Shown here: positions 1 to 10,000 of the stretch, in pieces
Numbering within the stretch: position 1 is the stretch's first letter
Layout of the letters: each line of letters opens with the position of its first letter
Source of the DNA: Bacteroidota bacterium
Lineage (GTDB): Bacteria > Bacteroidota > Bacteroidia > Chitinophagales > Chitinophagaceae
NCBI GenBank assembly: GCA_024640255.1
Contig: JAHEFI010000001.1
Coordinates: 248,001 to 312,000, forward strand
Length of the DNA stretch: 64,000 nt
Direction: 5' to 3'
Position numbers and translations under genes: made by a program
Notes under the pieces: generated by a model
The model's input: the letters and a program-made list of their open reading frames with translations, nothing else
What the model was told of the DNA's origin: nothing
Databases searched by the model: none

Positions 1-542
1 TAACATCAGTTGGTTTGTTTAACACTGACCGTGGAAATGCATTCAATACTCGTTATACATTAAAGAATGGTGGTAACGCTTTAGCGGGTGTAATTACTTA
101 CTCTAATTCAACAGCTGGTGCAAATGAAATTACAATTGCAGCATCATACGAAGAGAATGAATTGATGAAAGCAGAAGCTTTGATCATGACAGGCTCTATC
201 GATGCAGGTGTTAAATCTATTGACGCTGTAAGAACATACCAAGGTGCTGGCTTAGCAGCTATCGCTACTGGTTTATCTTTAGCTGATGCTTACGAAGAAT
301 TAAGAGCTGAAAGAAGAATTGCTTTAGCCTTTAAAGGTTTATCTTTCTATGATGCTCGTCGTTGGGATATTATTGATCCAAGCAAAGGTCGTTCTAATGC
401 AGTGGTTATTTCTTCTACTGGTGCAGTTAACACTAAAGCGAAGATTGTTTACGGATACTTAGACTATTGGGATGTTCCAGATAATGAGTTAGCTTATAAC
501 CCACCATCTGCAACAGCAGTTCCAACTAAGAATCCTAAGTAA
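1..542 (+). CDS. SusD/RagB-family outer-membrane lipoprotein, C-terminal part (gene starts before the window)
   Basis: Frame is open to the window edge; C-terminal motif ELRAERRIALAFKGLSFYDARRWD is typical of SusD/RagB. Confidence 0.85.
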   Translation, partial: TSVGLFNTDRGNAFNTRYTLKNGGNALAGVITYSNSTAGANEITIAASYEENELMKAEALIMTGSIDAGVKSIDAVRTYQGAGLAAIATGLSLADAYEELRAERRIALAFKGLSFYDARRWDIIDPSKGRSNAVVISSTGAVNTKAKIVYGYLDYWDVPDNELAYNPPSATAVPTKNPK

Positions 543-565
543 TAGTTAAATCACTTAGAATTATA

Positions 566-593
566 AAAACAAGACCCTTTTGGGTCTTGTTTT
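566..593 (+). terminator. rho-independent-like terminator after susD-like gene
   Basis: Perfect hairpin AAAACAAGACCC-TTTT-GGGTCTTGTTTT. Confidence 0.8.
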
Positions 594-631
594 GTTTTAG
601 GGATCTTTATCTTTATATAAAATTCCCCTTT

Positions 632-1339
632 ATGAAAAAGTGTATTCTTGCAGTAGTTGTATTTTTTATTAGCACAGGCATTATACATGCACAAGCCAAT
701 AGTGTCTCCACTACAGGCAAATGGGGTTCTCAAATATTTATAAGCGATGTCAATGGTAGAGCATTTGAAAATAAATATGCAGATGTGAGTGGCTCCGCTT
801 ATTTGTTTCCTGATTTTAAATTTGCAAGTATTATTTTATCTGATGGCAGAAAATATTCCAATGTAAAAGCCAGATTAAATCTTGTGGAGCATGAGGTTAA
901 TTTTATTGCTTCTAATGGAGAAGAAGGCTATATTGGAAAAGGCATGGTAAATGCTATTACCGTTATTGATACCAATAAGCAAGACATCAAAGAGTATACT
1001 TTCCAAACAGGTTTTTCTGCAATAGATAACCAAACCATTATTCATTTTTATCAGGTACTTAGTAAAGGGAAAATAGGCTTATTAAAATCCGTCAATAAAA
1101 ATATTGAGGAACACTTGAACGAGTTATCTGGAGAAAGGTCCAAAGAGTTTGCTGTTAGAGAAAACTTATATATATCTGTTGACGGTGTTTTAAAACGTGT
1201 GAAGAAAGAACCTGCTTTCTTCCTATTGGCCATGTCGGATCAAAAAGAGGCCATTAATCAGTTTATCAGCAACAATAAGCTCAATTTTAAGAGCGAAGAG
1301 CAGCTAAAAAAGTTGGTTGATTTTTACAATACATTGTAA
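632..1339 (+). CDS. secreted hypothetical protein
   Basis: ATG at 632 gives signal peptide MKKCILAVVVFFISTGIIHAQ; the longer ORF start at 587 lies in the terminator. Confidence 0.65.
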   Translation: MKKCILAVVVFFISTGIIHAQANSVSTTGKWGSQIFISDVNGRAFENKYADVSGSAYLFPDFKFASIILSDGRKYSNVKARLNLVEHEVNFIASNGEEGYIGKGMVNAITVIDTNKQDIKEYTFQTGFSAIDNQTIIHFYQVLSKGKIGLLKSVNKNIEEHLNELSGERSKEFAVRENLYISVDGVLKRVKKEPAFFLLAMSDQKEAINQFISNNKLNFKSEEQLKKLVDFYNTL

Positions 1340-1452
1340 ATCAATTATTTAGATAAAATCATTTCTTAACAATTTGGTAATATTGGGACTCTTTTAATTG
1401 TAAGTAAAGGGGGAAATTTGCTATGCATTAAAAAACCAATAAAATAAATTGT

Positions 1453-2100
1453 ATGGATTTCAATTCAATCTTTAAAGTTTTCTTACCAAAGGATCGTGTA
1501 TTTTTTCAATTGTTTGAAGAAGTAGCAGAGCATGTTTATCAAATGGGTGTGAAATTAAAAGAAATGGTAAACGAACCAGATGAAGACAAGAGAGCTAATT
1601 ATTTAGCACAAATTGAAAATCTAGAACATATCAATGACGATTTAACCCATAATATTTTCACTGAATTAGGAAGAAATTTTATTACACCTTTTGATAGAGA
1701 AGATATTCACTACTTAGCAACTTCTTTAGATGATGTGGCAGATTATATTTATGCCTCAGCTAAGAAAATTAATTTCTATAAAATTAATCCTAACGATACT
1801 GGCATTCATAAATTAACTGAATTGATTTTACAAGGCAGTTTGGAAACAAAGACGGCGGTATTGGGTTTGCGCAATATGAAAAATATTAAAGCAATGACCG
1901 ATGCTATGATTAAAGTAAATAGTATTGAAAATCAGGCAGATGATGTTTTTGATATGAGTATTGAAAAATTATTTGAACAAGAAAATGATTTCAAAGTAAT
2001 TATTAAGAAAAGAGAAATTTATCAAGTACTTGAAATAGCTACTGATAAAATTGAAGACGTTTCAAATGTAATTGAAACAATCATTATCAAGTACGCTTAA
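1453..2100 (+). CDS. DUF47/PhoU-like phosphate transport regulator
   Basis: All-helical DUF47-like sequence, directly upstream of a PiT transporter. Confidence 0.85.
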   Translation: MDFNSIFKVFLPKDRVFFQLFEEVAEHVYQMGVKLKEMVNEPDEDKRANYLAQIENLEHINDDLTHNIFTELGRNFITPFDREDIHYLATSLDDVADYIYASAKKINFYKINPNDTGIHKLTELILQGSLETKTAVLGLRNMKNIKAMTDAMIKVNSIENQADDVFDMSIEKLFEQENDFKVIIKKREIYQVLEIATDKIEDVSNVIETIIIKYA

Positions 2101-2111
2101 TTTAATTCACA

Positions 2112-3824
2112 ATGACATTATTAATTGTTATTATCGCGCTTGCGCTAATATTTGACTATATCAATGGATTCCATGATGCGGCAAACTCAATTGCTACTGT
2201 GGTTTCTACAAAGGTATTAACACCCTTTCAAGCGGTTTTATGGGCAGCTTTATTTAATTCAGTAGCCTTCTGGATTTTTAAAGACCATGCTGTTGCCAAT
2301 TCAATCAGCAAAACTGTTTATAAAGATTTCATCACTTTACCTGTTATCTTCTCTGGCTTATTAGCAGCCATATTTTGGAACTTATTAACCTGGTGGTATG
2401 GAATTCCATCTTCTAGCTCTCATACTTTGATTGGAGGCTTTGCAGGTGCTGCTATCACTCATGGATTAATGCAAAAGGGAATAGACTATTCTTGGGCAAA
2501 AATTGTAGATGCTGATACTATTATTAAAACTGTATTATTTATTTTCTTGGCACCACTTATTGGTATTGTAATTTCTGTTTTTATTACAGTAGTTACCATT
2601 ATGCGAAATGTATGGTGGAGATTATTGATTATCTCTTTAGTGACATTTGCTACTATTTTAATGTTTGATCAATTTGAGCATTCTAAAATGACCGAGAATG
2701 TTCAAAAGTTTTATGGAGTAGATAAATATTCAAAAGAAGTTAAAACAATCAGTGCTGAATTAGAAGAAAAGAAAGGTGATACTGTATTGTTAGCAAAATT
2801 GACATTGAATAAAGAGAAATTAGCAAAAGCTACAGAAACTGCTGAAAAAATTCAACCTATTATTGAGCAATACGATGAATTAGGAGCAGATAGAATTGCT
2901 AAAATGGTGAATGATAGTGGTTGGTTGAAAACCCCAGCTGTAAGCAAATTAAAAGATGCAGCAAGAAACGCCAATGATTTCTTGGTATTTGAGGCTAAAG
3001 CACCTGAAAGTAAAGAAGCTAAAGCAATTTATGAGGCTGAAAAAGAAAGAACAGAAGGATATAAAGAACCTTTAAAATTGTATTTAGCAGGTACCATTAC
3101 AGTAGATTCTGCAATGACAGCTATGAATGCTATCTATCCAATTGAAGCAAAAAACTTTGATAAAGTAAAAGCTAAGATTGTAAAATTTGATATTCAAAAA
3201 TCTTTCGCTAGTGAATTAGACAAGGCAGATAATACTATTATTGTAAATGGTATTATTGGAGCATCTATATTATTTATGTTGATTTACTTATACGTAGAGA
3301 AGTTCAAGACACCTACAGCTTATACGGTAGCTAATATGTTTAAGAAATTGCAGTTGTTTAGTTCTGCTGCATTTAGTATTGGACATGGTGGTAATGATGC
3401 GCAAAAAGTAATGGGTATTATTGGTGCTGCTTTAATTGCCAATGGAACAATTCAAGATTTTGGTTCATTACCAGGTTGGGTGCCGGTAGCTTGTTATTTA
3501 GCCATTGGTTTAGGTACTATGAGCGGAGGTTGGAAAATTGTAAAAACAATGGGATCAAAAATTACCAAAGTGACTCCATTAGAAGGGGTGGCTGCGGAAA
3601 CAGCAGGAGCATTTACATTGTTCTTCACTGGCCAAATGGGTATCCCCGTTTCTACTACTCATACTATTACAGGGTCTATTATTGGTGTTGGCGCTACCAA
3701 GCGTTTAAGTGCAGTAAGATGGGGTGTAACCACCAATTTATTATGGGCTTGGGTATTAACCATTCCAGTGAGTGGTGTATTGGCTGCAATAGTTTATGCA
3801 ATTGTACATTATGTTGTAAAATAA
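2112..3824 (+). CDS. PiT family inorganic phosphate transporter
   Basis: FDYINGFHDAANSIATVVSTKVLTP and SIGHGGNDAQKVMGII, the duplicated PiT signatures; long hydrophilic central insertion. Confidence 0.93.
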   Translation: MTLLIVIIALALIFDYINGFHDAANSIATVVSTKVLTPFQAVLWAALFNSVAFWIFKDHAVANSISKTVYKDFITLPVIFSGLLAAIFWNLLTWWYGIPSSSSHTLIGGFAGAAITHGLMQKGIDYSWAKIVDADTIIKTVLFIFLAPLIGIVISVFITVVTIMRNVWWRLLIISLVTFATILMFDQFEHSKMTENVQKFYGVDKYSKEVKTISAELEEKKGDTVLLAKLTLNKEKLAKATETAEKIQPIIEQYDELGADRIAKMVNDSGWLKTPAVSKLKDAARNANDFLVFEAKAPESKEAKAIYEAEKERTEGYKEPLKLYLAGTITVDSAMTAMNAIYPIEAKNFDKVKAKIVKFDIQKSFASELDKADNTIIVNGIIGASILFMLIYLYVEKFKTPTAYTVANMFKKLQLFSSAAFSIGHGGNDAQKVMGIIGAALIANGTIQDFGSLPGWVPVACYLAIGLGTMSGGWKIVKTMGSKITKVTPLEGVAAETAGAFTLFFTGQMGIPVSTTHTITGSIIGVGATKRLSAVRWGVTTNLLWAWVLTIPVSGVLAAIVYAIVHYVVK

Positions 3825-3865
3825 AAAAATGGAGTCCCCGTTGGGAGACTTTGTTTGAAAGATAG

Positions 3866-3908
3866 AAAGGTCCCAGTCGAATCAAATTGACTGGGACTTT
3901 TGCTTTTT
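3866..3908 (+). terminator. rho-independent-like terminator
   Basis: GTCCCAGTC...GACTGGGAC stem followed by T-rich tract. Confidence 0.75.
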
Positions 3909-3944
3909 TACCTTAAATTACATAGGAAACAATTACACCAATAA

Positions 3945-5462
3945 ATGAATAATTATTGTAAGAGTATCTTTTTTTTAAGTTTTATAATATTAATTTCTAC
4001 TAATATTACTGCACAGCTTATTCAGCTTGTTACCATTATAGATGGAACAGGGAAGAAGGGTTTTAAAAGTGCGGTTAGAATTGAAGGTAATAAAATAGTT
4101 TCTGTTGGAAATTTAATACCATATAAAGGAGAAAAGGTTATAGATGGGAAAGGAATGGTGTTGGCTCCTGGTTTTATAGATTCGCATAGTCATCATTTTG
4201 GTGCTTTAATGCAGCATCCTTCAGGTATTCCAAGTGCAAGTCAGGGTGTTACTACAATAGTGATTGGTCAGGATGGAGAAAGTTTTTTAATGGATAGCTT
4301 ACGTGCAATGATAAATAGACAACCTATTGCGATTAATGTAGCAACTTATACGGGGCATTCTACTTTAAGAGAAATGGTTATGGGGGAGCATGATGTTTTA
4401 AGAAAAGCCACAGCTGCTGAAATAGATAAAATGAAACTTCTATTAAATGATGATTTACAAAAAGGCTCTTTGGGATTATCTACAGGCTTAGAATATGAAC
4501 AAGCCTTTTACTCAAGTAAGGAAGAGGTAATTGATTTAGCCAAAATTGCAGCGATGAATCACACTAGGTATATGAGCCATATAAGAAGTGAGGATGTTAC
4601 AATAGATGATGCAATGGATGAAATTATTTCAATTGGAAGAATCACTAAAATGCCTGTTCAAATTTCACATTTAAAAATTGGCATCAAGGATAAATGGAAT
4701 ACAGCTGAGTTGATTTTAAAAAAATTAGAAGCTGCAAGAGCAGAAGGTATAAATATTACTGCAGATGTTTATCCTTATAATTTTTGGAATTCAACATTAA
4801 GGGTTTTATTTGCAAAGCGAGATTATGAAAATCTTGCAAGTGCTCAATTTGCTGTTGATCAGGTTTTTGATGCCGACGAATCATATTTAGTACAGTTTGC
4901 GCCGGAGCCAAGTTATAAGGGGAAGACTATTTCTGTAATTGCAAAAGAAAGAAATGAGAGCCCAGCTAAAACGATCATTGAATTAATTAAATTAGCTACT
5001 GCATTTAAAAAAGCCAATCCAAATTATGAAGGAACCGTGGAGGCCATTGCCGCAAAAGGGATGAATGAGAAAGATGTGGCAAATTTTATTGCTTGGACTC
5101 ATTCCAATATTTGTTCAGATGGAAAAGACGGCGGACACCCAAGAGGCTATGGTTCTTTTACAAAAGTGTTAAGTAAGTACACAAGAGAGGATAAGTTATT
5201 ATTTTTAGAAGAAGCAATCCATAAAATGACAGGTTTGACCGCGGCTAATTTAGGAATAGAGAACAGAGGCACTATTCAAGAAGGTAAAATTGCAGATTTG
5301 GTCTTATTCGATCCCAATACTGTAAAAGACAATTCTACCATCCAAAATAGCAAGGCTTTGTCAGATGGTATACAAATGGTATGGGTAAATGGGCAATTAA
5401 TTTATCAAAAGAAAAAAGCAACTGGTAAATTACCCGGAACTTTAATCACTTCAAAAAATTAG
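3945..5462 (+). CDS. N-acyl-D-amino-acid deacylase (D-aminoacylase, amidohydrolase family)
   Basis: VLAPGFIDSHSHH, HPRGYGSFTKVL, IEDGKIADLVLFDP-like motifs; signal peptide. Confidence 0.85.
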   Translation: MNNYCKSIFFLSFIILISTNITAQLIQLVTIIDGTGKKGFKSAVRIEGNKIVSVGNLIPYKGEKVIDGKGMVLAPGFIDSHSHHFGALMQHPSGIPSASQGVTTIVIGQDGESFLMDSLRAMINRQPIAINVATYTGHSTLREMVMGEHDVLRKATAAEIDKMKLLLNDDLQKGSLGLSTGLEYEQAFYSSKEEVIDLAKIAAMNHTRYMSHIRSEDVTIDDAMDEIISIGRITKMPVQISHLKIGIKDKWNTAELILKKLEAARAEGINITADVYPYNFWNSTLRVLFAKRDYENLASAQFAVDQVFDADESYLVQFAPEPSYKGKTISVIAKERNESPAKTIIELIKLATAFKKANPNYEGTVEAIAAKGMNEKDVANFIAWTHSNICSDGKDGGHPRGYGSFTKVLSKYTREDKLLFLEEAIHKMTGLTAANLGIENRGTIQEGKIADLVLFDPNTVKDNSTIQNSKALSDGIQMVWVNGQLIYQKKKATGKLPGTLITSKN

Positions 5463-5464
5463 AA

Positions 5465-6511
5465 ATGAACAATGCAGTTGTGCTAACCAATGGTTTATTA
5501 AAATCTTCTGATGCAAAAACAGCACATGGTTTAATTAGAGGAACAGAAAGATTTACTATTATTGGAATAATTGATAATGAAGAAACGGCAGGTCAAGATG
5601 CAGGTGTATTACTAGATGGAAAAAATAGAAACATACCTGTATTTGCAAGTTTTAATAAAGCAATTGATGAATTAAATAATATTCATTTTTTAATTATTGG
5701 CGTTGCTACGGTTGGGGGTAGATTGCCAGGTAATATGCTGGAGATAGTTATTGAAGCAATCAAAAAGGGTATCTCTATTGTGAATGGCTTACACGAATAT
5801 CTTTCCGAAAAACCTGCTATTGTTGAATTAGCAATAAGTAATAAAGTTCAACTAATTGATGTAAGAAAACCAAAAAAAAGAGAACAGCTTCATTTCTGGA
5901 CAGGTGAAATATTCAAAGTGCAAGCTCCAATTATTGCAGTTATAGGAATGGATTGCGCAATGGGTAAGAGAACTACAGCCAGAATGTTGAAACAGGCTTG
6001 TGAAGAAGAGGGTATCAATGCACAAATGATATATACAGGTCAAACAGGATGGCTACAAGGAGGAAAGTATGGATTTATTTTTGATTCAACTTTGAATGAT
6101 TTTGTTTCTGGCGAACTAGAACATGCAATTGTTTCATGTGCTAACGAAACAAAGGCTAATATTATTTTTTTAGAAGGACAATCTTCATTAAGAAATCCAA
6201 GTGGCCCATGTGGTATTGAATTATTGATTTCTGGAAATGCAAAACACACTATTTTATTATTTGCACCGAAAAGAAAATACTTTGATAATGACCCACATTG
6301 GGGAATTATTCCAAGTGTAGCTTCTGAAATTGAACTGATTGAAAAATTAGGATCTAAAGTTATTGCTGTTGCTATGAATACCGAAGATTGTACTACAGAA
6401 GAAGCATATATTTTACAAAAAGAATATATTAGCAGTTTGGGTATACCAGTTCTATTGCCCATTCAAGAAGGTGTAACTTCTATCCTTTCAACTTTAAAAA
6501 AATTGATATAA
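5465..6511 (+). CDS. DUF1611-family protein (D-glutamate N-acetyltransferase/DgcN-like)
   Basis: P-loop-like GMDCAMGKRTTARML, GQTGWLQGGKYGFIFDST, LEGQSSLRNPSGPCG typical of DUF1611; next to an enolase-superfamily epimerase. Confidence 0.75.
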   Translation: MNNAVVLTNGLLKSSDAKTAHGLIRGTERFTIIGIIDNEETAGQDAGVLLDGKNRNIPVFASFNKAIDELNNIHFLIIGVATVGGRLPGNMLEIVIEAIKKGISIVNGLHEYLSEKPAIVELAISNKVQLIDVRKPKKREQLHFWTGEIFKVQAPIIAVIGMDCAMGKRTTARMLKQACEEEGINAQMIYTGQTGWLQGGKYGFIFDSTLNDFVSGELEHAIVSCANETKANIIFLEGQSSLRNPSGPCGIELLISGNAKHTILLFAPKRKYFDNDPHWGIIPSVASEIELIEKLGSKVIAVAMNTEDCTTEEAYILQKEYISSLGIPVLLPIQEGVTSILSTLKKLI

Positions 6512-7575
6512 TGAAAATAGTTGCAGTAAGGGCCTTTATTCAACATATGGCTTTGACCAAGCCTTATGTTATTGCGTATAATACTTTTACTGATGTTTCA
6601 ATTGCTTTTTTGGAGGTTGAACTTGCTAATGGTATCATAGGTTATGGTACAGGAAGTCCTGCCGAGGAGGTAGTTGGAGAAACTACTAATACCACATTGG
6701 CTAATTTGGAATCTGATTATGTCCAAACTTTTGTAGGAAAAGATATCAGACATTTTCAACAACTCATTTTTGATGCGAGTGTTCGATTTTCAAACCTGCC
6801 AGGCACATTAGCGGCAATAGATATTGCTTTACATGATGCATTTGGAAAATGGATGGGTATTTCTATTGCACAATTTTATGGACAAAAAATACAATCCTTG
6901 CCTACATCTGTAACAATAGGAATAAAAAATGTAGAGGAGACTATTCAGGATGCCATTGAATATAAAAAATTAGGGTTTACAATTTTAAAAGTAAAAACTG
7001 GTATTGATGTTAAAGAAGATATTGAAAGGATTAGTGCAATTAATAAAACATTTGGAAATTATTTTTCTATAAGAGTAGATGCCAACCAGGGGTATTCTAT
7101 CAATGAATTAGAGACATTTATACAATCAACAAAAAACTGGAAACTAGAATTAATAGAACAACCTTTAAAAGTTGGTACAGAAAAAGAACTACAAAAATTA
7201 GATGAATCCACTAGAAAAATTTTATGTGGAGATGAGTCTTTAAAAAATCCAATATCAGCTTTGCAATTTGCCGCTAATCAAACATTTGGAATTTATAATA
7301 TTAAGCTAATGAAATGCGGGGGGTTGATTAGTGCTAAGGAAATAGCAACAATTGCTAATAATGGCAAGATTGATTTATTTTGGGGATGTAATGATGAAAG
7401 TATTATTAGTATCACTGCTGCATTACATATTGCATATAGCTGTCCTAATACAAAATATTTAGATTTGGATGGAAGTTTGGATTTAGCAGAAGACATTGTA
7501 CAGGATGGATTTATAATAGAAAATGGCCACATGAAAATTAATCCCCAACCTGGATTTGGATTTAATAAAATTTAA
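6511..7575 (+). CDS. enolase-superfamily dipeptide epimerase / N-acetyl-D-glutamate racemase-like (DgcA-like)
   Basis: KVKTG and RVDANQGY motifs, ..IEQPL.., GDES; MLE/mandelate racemase fold pattern. Confidence 0.8.
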   Translation: MKIVAVRAFIQHMALTKPYVIAYNTFTDVSIAFLEVELANGIIGYGTGSPAEEVVGETTNTTLANLESDYVQTFVGKDIRHFQQLIFDASVRFSNLPGTLAAIDIALHDAFGKWMGISIAQFYGQKIQSLPTSVTIGIKNVEETIQDAIEYKKLGFTILKVKTGIDVKEDIERISAINKTFGNYFSIRVDANQGYSINELETFIQSTKNWKLELIEQPLKVGTEKELQKLDESTRKILCGDESLKNPISALQFAANQTFGIYNIKLMKCGGLISAKEIATIANNGKIDLFWGCNDESIISITAALHIAYSCPNTKYLDLDGSLDLAEDIVQDGFIIENGHMKINPQPGFGFNKI

Positions 7576-8975
7576 TGAAAAGCCTACAACCTAAAATCGG
7601 ATTAAGATCTGCTATTTTTTTAGTAGTGAGCGTTATTATTGGATCCGGTGTATTTAAAAAAATGGCCCCAATGGCAGATCAACTAGGCTCTCCTATTTGG
7701 GTTATTATCTGTTGGATTATTGCAGGTTTGATAAGTTTAGCTGGAGCGCTTTGTACTGCAGAAATGAGTAGTCTGTTCCCAAATTCCGGAGGAGAGTATT
7801 TTTATTTTCAAAAAATATACGGCAAGTTTTTTGCTTTTATTTATGGATGGTCAAGCTTCACGGTAATTAAGACTGCAGCTATTTCTGCTTTGGCTTATAT
7901 TTTTGCACAATCTTTTAATAGCTTAATTCCGCTACCGCAATGGGGATCGGATGCTTCTTTTTTAGGAATTGCTTTATTTCAAAATCTTTCAATCAAGTTA
8001 CTCGCTTCTTTTTTAATTATACTATTAACTTTATTGAATTATAGAGGGGTAGAATTTGCAGAAAAATTAAGTAGTATTCTTACTTATTTAATGCTTTTGG
8101 GTATAATTTTTTTTGTACTATTTGGTGTTTTTTCTACCAAAGGAAATGTAGATAATATTACTTCAAATAGTTTAGTGAAGCATGTGCCCTCAGGCATGAA
8201 TTTAGTTAAAGCTTTATTAGTGGCAAGCTTAGGAGCATTTTGGGGGTATGAAGGATGGAATAATATTGCATATATAGGAGAGGAAATTAAAAACCCCAAA
8301 AAGAATTTACCCTTGGCATTAGGTATTGGTACATTAATAGTTATTTTTTCATATGTCTTGCTTAACTTGATTTTTATTTATATTTTACCTATAGATTATT
8401 TTATTGGATTAAATAGCACTCCTAATAAAATTGCAGCAGTTGAAGTAGCTGGACAAATGGGTGGAATTTTAGGAAAAACATTAATAGCCGTTTTAATTTT
8501 AGTAACTACATTAAATTCAACTAATAGCTCCATTTTAATGTCTGCAAGAATTTTATATGCGATGGCTAGAGATAAAATGTTTTTAAATAAGGCTGCTTCA
8601 GTTCATCCAACATTTAATACACCAGATATTGCTTTATTTATTCAAGCAATATGGGCAATAGCATTAGTATTTTCTGGAAGTTTTGATCAGCTAACTGATA
8701 TGCTTATATTCGCAGCATTTTTATTTTACGGCTGTACTGCTTTAGGTGTAATCATTATGAGAATAAAGGAGCCTCAAATGGAGCGTTCCTACAAGGTAAT
8801 TGGTTATCCATTTGTACCCACTTTATTCTTTTTATTCTGTATTGCCTTGTTTATTAGCACTATCCTCAATCAACCTGGGGAAGCTATCTGGGGTATTAGT
8901 CTTATGGCTTCAGGAGTTCCTGTTTATTATTTCTTGAATATAAAAATGGAGTCCCCTTCGGGAGACTCCATTTGA
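7575..8975 (+). CDS. APC-family amino acid permease
   Basis: Many TM segments, VIIGSGVFKKMAPMADQLGSPIWVIICWIIAGLISLAGAL. Confidence 0.9.
   Translation: MKSLQPKIGLRSAIFLVVSVIIGSGVFKKMAPMADQLGSPIWVIICWIIAGLISLAGALCTAEMSSLFPNSGGEYFYFQKIYGKFFAFIYGWSSFTVIKTAAISALAYIFAQSFNSLIPLPQWGSDASFLGIALFQNLSIKLLASFLIILLTLLNYRGVEFAEKLSSILTYLMLLGIIFFVLFGVFSTKGNVDNITSNSLVKHVPSGMNLVKALLVASLGAFWGYEGWNNIAYIGEEIKNPKKNLPLALGIGTLIVIFSYVLLNLIFIYILPIDYFIGLNSTPNKIAAVEVAGQMGGILGKTLIAVLILVTTLNSTNSSILMSARILYAMARDKMFLNKAASVHPTFNTPDIALFIQAIWAIALVFSGSFDQLTDMLIFAAFLFYGCTALGVIIMRIKEPQMERSYKVIGYPFVPTLFFLFCIALFISTILNQPGEAIWGISLMASGVPVYYFLNIKMESPSGDSI
8944..8973 (+). terminator. hairpin overlapping the 3' end of the permease CDS
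   Basis: AAATGGAGTC...GACTCCATTT perfect 10-bp stem; the TGA stop is at 8973-8975. Confidence 0.7.
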
Positions 8976-8983
8976 AATTTCTG

Positions 8984-9009
8984 AAAGAGTCTCCCAACGG
9001 AGACTCTTT
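8984..9009. terminator. bidirectional terminator between convergent genes
   Basis: AAAGAGTCTCC-CAAC-GGAGACTCTTT perfect 11-bp stem. Confidence 0.8.
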
Positions 9010-9013
9010 TTAT

Positions 9014-9991
9014 TTACATTAATACAGACTTTGCGTAAGCAAAACATTTTTTAGTTTCTTCCACTGCATTTGAACCTGCTGGGATATCATATTCTAATTC
9101 AATAGTTGCAGGAATCGCATATTTCTTATCTCTTAATAAACTAAGCACTTCTTTTAATGGAGTATCTCCTTCTCCCCATGGCATATTTTTACCGCCTTTC
9201 GCACCATTCTGTCTATCCTTAATATGCATGCTAGTAATTCTATCGTGATGCTTATTAATAAATGCAATTAAGGTTTCTTTTGTGTTAGCTCCACCAGCAG
9301 CGATATAGTGTCCGCAATCTAAGTTGATAGAGTTGTATGGTGATTGCGCCAATGCAGCATCCCATAATGTATCTGTTGCTTGAGTATGTGCATGGTATCC
9401 AACATATACTTGGTTTTTAGCGCCAAGCTCTCCTAATCTTTTTGAGTGTTCAAGACTTTCAGGAAGTTCTACTGTTACTGATTTCGCTCCCAGCGCTTTT
9501 GCTGCTCGCATAGCAAAATTAATTTCAGCATCTGAACTTTTAGGAGTTAATGCTTGATCAGGTTTATATGCATAGATAGTGATACCTGCGTCGTTAAACA
9601 TTTTTCTTAATTCTACAAACTTGCTAATAGAAGCAGTTTCACGCCAAGCTCTTGCTACTACATTTCTCTCATCCATTAATTTGATAAACTGTTCACGAGA
9701 AGTAATGTTTTTCATATCCATTGGACCTACAGGACTTCCTGCAAAAGTTTCTGCTGGATCACCCATTAACTCAATAGCACTAATGCCTGCATCCTTGCAA
9801 TATTGTAATAGTTCTTGAGCGGAACCAGGCATACTTCTAAAAGAATAAGTGATAACTCCAATTTGTACACCTTTAATTTTAGAGTTAGGATTGTACAAAG
9901 AAAGCATGGAAGAAGCAAAACCGTTTTTAGCGAATAAAATTCCCATACCTGCAAAAGCAGATTGTTGAAGAAAGTGGCGTCTGTTTTTCAT
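9014..9991 (-). CDS. sugar phosphate isomerase/epimerase (xylose isomerase-like TIM barrel), Tat-type signal
   Basis: MKNRRHFLQQSAFAGMGILFA leader; INLDCGHYIAAGG, SMHIKDRQNGAKGGKNMPWGEGDTPLKEVLSLLRD. Confidence 0.85.
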   Translation of the reverse strand: MKNRRHFLQQSAFAGMGILFAKNGFASSMLSLYNPNSKIKGVQIGVITYSFRSMPGSAQELLQYCKDAGISAIELMGDPAETFAGSPVGPMDMKNITSREQFIKLMDERNVVARAWRETASISKFVELRKMFNDAGITIYAYKPDQALTPKSSDAEINFAMRAAKALGAKSVTVELPESLEHSKRLGELGAKNQVYVGYHAHTQATDTLWDAALAQSPYNSINLDCGHYIAAGGANTKETLIAFINKHHDRITSMHIKDRQNGAKGGKNMPWGEGDTPLKEVLSLLRDKKYAIPATIELEYDIPAGSNAVEETKKCFAYAKSVLM

Positions 9992-10000
9992 AAGTGTTTT

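Noticed and set aside
3476-3865. 129-aa ORF overlapping the PiT gene
   Set aside because: Shifted frame of a clear PiT CDS; biased, low-complexity composition.
6040-6462. 140-aa antisense ORF in the DUF1611 gene
   Set aside because: Antisense shadow ORF within a well-supported CDS.
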